Position numbers and translations under genes: made by a program
NCBI RefSeq assembly: GCF_905475465.1
Contig: NC_062245.1
Location: 4,588,001-4,652,000 of the forward strand
Source of the DNA: Pieris napi
Lineage: Eukaryota; Arthropoda; Insecta; Lepidoptera; Pieridae
Reading direction: 5' to 3'
DNA length: 64,000 nt
The notes under the pieces: generated by a model
Seen by the model: the letters and a program-made list of their open reading frames with translations, nothing else
What the model was told of the DNA's origin: nothing
Databases searched by the model: none
In this document: one piece after another, positions 60,400 to 64,000 of the stretch
How positions within the stretch are numbered: position 1 is the stretch's first letter
Layout of the letters: each line of letters begins with the position of its first letter

Positions 60400-61190
60400 T
60401 CGTTGCATCGTATAGTCGTGCACTGAGGCGTGTATGTATATGTTCAGTTTTGCGCCTGTGTGCATGTTGCGGCTATGTACTGGTCACCTATGGCTGATCT
60501 TGAACACTGCACTTGGTCATTGTCAAGGTTGGCTTGTATTTAAGACTTTATACAAAATGACTGGATGTAATTTTTTTAACAATTCTTTAAGTATTTCTGG
60601 GCTGTTTTCGTCAGAATTTCTCATTTATATGATCCTTTAATACTTTATAAAATGTCGAATAACAGGCACGGTGAATGCATAAAAACTTAGATCAAGTTCA
60701 CATTCGCCAAATAATAATTATTTCTGTGAAAATATTCTATTACAAGTATTATTTATTTCTACTAGAATTTTCTTCTACCTCTGGTTCTCAGAGAATCTTT
60801 TTTTTATGCCCGGTAGAAGTTTTACTAAAATTTTATGATCACTTCAGTTTGAAAATATCTCACAATTATATAAAACAAATTCCTATGTATTTATTATTAC
60901 AATAAGTATTATTTAACGAAACAGTCACGTAACCAAAACACGATATTGTATTTATTATAACACTAATAAATTACATACGCCAACAGATACCACGACTTTT
61001 TTAACTATAATACTAGAAAAACTGTCCTAAGGCCAATTTTAAAATCAAATGAAAATATAGTTAAATTGTTTATATGAATAAAAACACGATACACGTGTCG
61101 ATCAGTTCAGATGTTTTTGATGATGATGACTGACGCAAAGTCTATTTACTCAATTTTTTTACTTCGAACTATCGAAGTAAAAAATTCACT
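60400..61190. other. intergenic upstream of gene 7, no gene recognised
   Basis: Two open frames of 68 and 76 codons (60434, 60675) show no family motif and have AT-driven composition. Nothing else was recognised. Confidence 0.4.
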
Positions 61191-61194
61191 TACG

Positions 61195-61345
61195 TAAATT
61201 AGACATCTACATAGACATAACATTTATTACTAACAAAAACACACACACATAAACACACAAAATAACAAAAAAAAATGACAAAAAGATATTTAAAAAAAAA
61301 ACCTTTTCCCATTCGGTTCGTTTCAAGTGTGTAATGCGTGTATAA
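61195..61345 (-). repeat. LINE 3'-region fragment (inverted)
   Basis: ACATAACATTTATTACTAAC, a CACACACACATAAACACACA run and CCCATTCGGTTCGTTTCAAG are the reverse complement of the fragment in gene 4 intron 2 (31400-31675). Confidence 0.55.
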
Positions 61346-61349
61346 CTTT

Positions 61350-62599
61350 ACAGAAATAGGATAATGCACTAGTTGTAAATTAAAAATATTAAATCAATTT
61401 TACAATCTATTATTAACTGTAACATTTACGGGACAATTGCTCTTATTAAGGGTAATGTAGTCTAATTGATTCGTGGAACATCCGCAACAGAAAATTTTCT
61501 TTTTCAAACAGCTGAAGCGATTTCATTGTGAATTTCCACTTTTGTTTTAGATAAACGACTTACTATAGTTTAATGGCATTTTTATTAGGACGTAGAGCAG
61601 TGCACGCACAATGGTTAAGGCAGATAATCCTGAGGTCATATGTTCAGACCCCGGCTTTGTAGGACTAAAAAACGAAGAAGTTTGACGTAAGAACGTCTAC
61701 AGAGAAAAATATCAGTGAAACAGATGAGAAATTTGAAAGAACCAACAATATACATATATTCATGTATAGTTGATATAATCCGATACAATTAAAGGGTATA
61801 TAGTAATAGTTAAGATGATAGATAAATATATATAAATATAATTAATGAAATTAAACGATTATTTCTAATGTTCATTCTTAATATCTAGTAACATATTATA
61901 ACAGTCGTAATTGCTACGTGTCGTGTGTTGCTTACATTTGTCAAAATAGAGGGTATGTTTCAGCTTTTCTTAAATGCATACAAACCCCGGCGCGTTTATA
62001 ACTGTGTGTTGTTTGGTAAACTTTCTATTTTTTTGTTGTTAAGAATATTATTCTCCTGTTTTGTAATATTGCGGTGTAAATAAATATTAATATTTATATA
62101 CCACTTAATAAGGACAAAATAGAAGAATAAATTTTAACAAGATTGAACTCAAAAGTGATTTAATAATAATATTATTTTATTATAGTTAAAGTTAATTTTC
62201 AATAAAAATAGATACCGTTAGTAATATTTTCTACTATGAATTTAGAAAAGTATAAACAGTATGTAATACGTTTTGTATATAATATACAGTTTATATAACT
62301 GAAACTTCCCAACTTTCTACAAGTTAATGTTTAAGAACGAAGTTAATCGGGATCTGTAATCCGCAATGATCGGTGACTGATGTAATTAATCGTTCATTCA
62401 ATTATGTAATATAATGCACGCGACACTGTGTATATACTTTGCGATACATAGCTTAGATAATAACATATAATGAGAAGTATATCACCATTCAATCCAGGAT
62501 TTTATTCAGTTTCTATCACTATTTTCTTATCGAGACAAAAAGAACTCGTTAGTAACCAGATTTCCTATCGGCTCTAAAATCCTATCTACGTGAATAGAG
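61350..62599. other. intergenic, tRNA-like fragment, no gene
   Basis: Around 61600-61675, GATAATCCTGAGGTCATATG and TTCAGACCCCGGCTT resemble a decayed tRNA-derived SINE. The remainder is AT-rich without a gene. Confidence 0.35.
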
Positions 62600-63170
62600 T
62601 TTTTAGACATAACATTTATTACTAATATAATTATAAAAGAAGGAACAAAACAAAAACGAACAATAAATAAAATAACTAACCTTCAAATATAATAACTAAA
62701 ATATATTATTAAAAGGAGTCCCTTTAGGCAAGGTTCCGAAGATACTGGCAGCGTTCCCCCCCTTTGAATAGCTAGACTAATTCTTTGTCCGAGGTAGCTG
62801 CCAGCTCTTCGGTCTCATGTGATACCGACTAACCTTTTTGCTATTTTCTTAATAAGTCTTAATGCGCTAGGACCCCACGGACCAAGGGTCTCACCGAATG
62901 GGACAAAATCATATTCGGAGCCTAGACCCCTGTATTTGCAGGCTTTAGCTTTTTCAGCCGCTTCACAAGCCGCACCAGCACTGTTGTTCGTTCCATGTAG
63001 ATGGGAAGGGGCCAGAGTGTCTGAACAGTTTGCATCCCATACCTACCAGCACCCGGCCCATCTACCATGGAATCAAACTCATACCATCCGGTCTCTTGCC
63101 ATCGTCTCTTGCAATTCCAGTCGGCTCAAGTAGACTTGGCACGTGGTGGTGGTGGTTGGTGGCAAGGGAC
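62600..63170 (-). pseudogene. LINE ORF2 C-terminal relic with 3' UTR
   Basis: Read on the minus strand, frames contain KRPDGMSLIPW, LVWDANCSDTLAPSHLHG, FGETLGPWGPSALRL and RRAGSYLGQRISLAIQRG. This motif series recurs at the C-terminus of a LINE-type reverse-transcriptase protein seen in many invertebrate genomes. It is broken by at least one frameshift and stops (TAG after IPW, TGA after VGIT). The 3' side continues to a TTAGTAATAAATGTTATGTC stretch shared with the fragments at 31.6 and 61.2 kb. Plus-strand frames of 88-104 codons here are shadows. Confidence 0.65.
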
Positions 63171-63499
63171 CGGCGTACGATATCGTGATATACGTGAGTT
63201 TTACATTTCTGAATCATGTTTTTCGATCCTCATCCCATCGATCATATTATTTATAGGCACATTAGTGCACGTAGATTATTGCAATATTGCTAATAAATAT
63301 TTCCAAGTTTCTATATCTTTGAACAAGTATTAATACATATATGTGTGTATAATAGAAAGAAAATTTATCGGCTGTCTTTATACACAAGACCGGTTGAAAA
63401 TCGCATCCTAACTACTGGCTAATTTGTAAGCATTTAGTGTAAGTTAGAGTAAGTTTAATATACGAGTAATGTCTAAAAATTATTAACTTTTTGGTTCCG

Positions 63500-63775
63500 T
63501 TTGGAGGCTCTTAGGCAGTGGGATTCAACTGCACGGGCGTTAAGGATTTGGTGACCCCAGAGCTGGTGCTTTCCTCACTCAACGAATATCGCATATATAA
63601 TAATATACATAATAAGTATCGCATATATATATAATAAGTATCGCAATATAGCGCGGAACTGCAGAAATTAAGGTGTTGCCACAGGGACCAAACCTTTTAG
63701 ATTTGTTTTAATGTTACATTTATCCATTTATAATTATTATTATTACTCATATTAAATATACAATAGTCCTATATT
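63500..63775 (+). repeat. dispersed repeat family B, copy 3
   Basis: GAGGCTCTTAGGCAGTGGGA, CCCCAGAGCTGGTGCTTTCC, CACTCAACGAATATCGCATA and the TTTGTTTTAATGTTACA tail match copies 1 and 2. A local expansion of ATAATAAGTATCGCATATAT sits inside it at about 63590-63650. Confidence 0.6.
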
Positions 63776-64000
63776 ACTTATATAGAAACAATATGGGACA
63801 ACCCCATGTCTTTGTTTATTGCTCTTGTTGATTCCTAGCGAATTAATAATTAAAATTTATTGAAAGGTAAATAATACATGCCTACATGATCATTGTTACA
63901 AAAGTGTTTATGGGTTTCGGGGTTTAATATGCGAACCGAGGTATCTTAAAAATCTACTAGAGAAACTCGCATTACTTAATATTTCAATAAATATCAAGAA

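Noticed and set aside
62819..63333. 104- and 88-codon plus-strand frames
   Set aside because: They are shadows of a minus-strand LINE relic.
1..64000. CRISPR array, bacterial operon or viral gene
   Set aside because: No regularly spaced repeats with unique spacers. Genes are spliced and of an insect family, and no viral structural or replication gene was recognised.

Overview
This window is nuclear DNA of an insect, almost certainly a moth or butterfly. It is AT-rich, its genes are split by GT-AG introns, and its spacers hold dispersed repeats of a lepidopteran type (LINE 3' ends, tRNA-derived SINEs, Helitron-like elements ending in CTAGT, PIF/Harbinger elements). No bacterial, viral, rRNA, CRISPR or standalone tRNA gene was seen.

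The genes form a segment of the Osiris (DUF1676) cluster, an insect gene family of secreted or membrane-associated proteins linked to cuticle-forming epithelia. I rebuilt seven genes by joining exons at consensus splice sites with matching phase. From left to right they are gene 1 (2831-5396, minus), gene 2 (5771-7074, minus), gene 3 (19282-21442, minus), gene 4 (29902-33530, minus), gene 5 (39074-43865, minus), gene 6 (54597-57352, plus) and gene 7 (59481-60242, minus, one exon). Most encode a signal peptide, a two-cysteine segment, the DUF1676 middle, a basic RGKKK-like stretch, a long hydrophobic segment and a C-terminal AQxLAY-like motif.

Genes 1-4 share one architecture: exon 1 of 44-47 codons, exon 2 of 84-85 codons plus one base, and intron phases 0 then 1. 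They look like a tandem duplication series, possibly the Osi9-type group that I recall being multiplied in Lepidoptera. Gene 5 has different phases and a 14-codon last exon hidden behind an apparent stop. Gene 6 is the only plus-strand member. It has four exons and lacks the usual C-terminal motif. Gene 7 has no intron. Numbered Osi orthology could not be fixed without a search.

Spacers of up to 12 kb hold mobile elements. The best resolved is a decayed Harbinger element (13605-16002, TAA duplication) inside a second Harbinger element (13474-16602, TTA duplication). Also present are a 156-187 bp inverted-repeat element in three copies, each flanked by CAG; four Helitron-like copies, two of them in Osiris introns; a SINE-like repeat split by a retroposed insert with an 11-bp target duplication; and a LINE relic near the right end.
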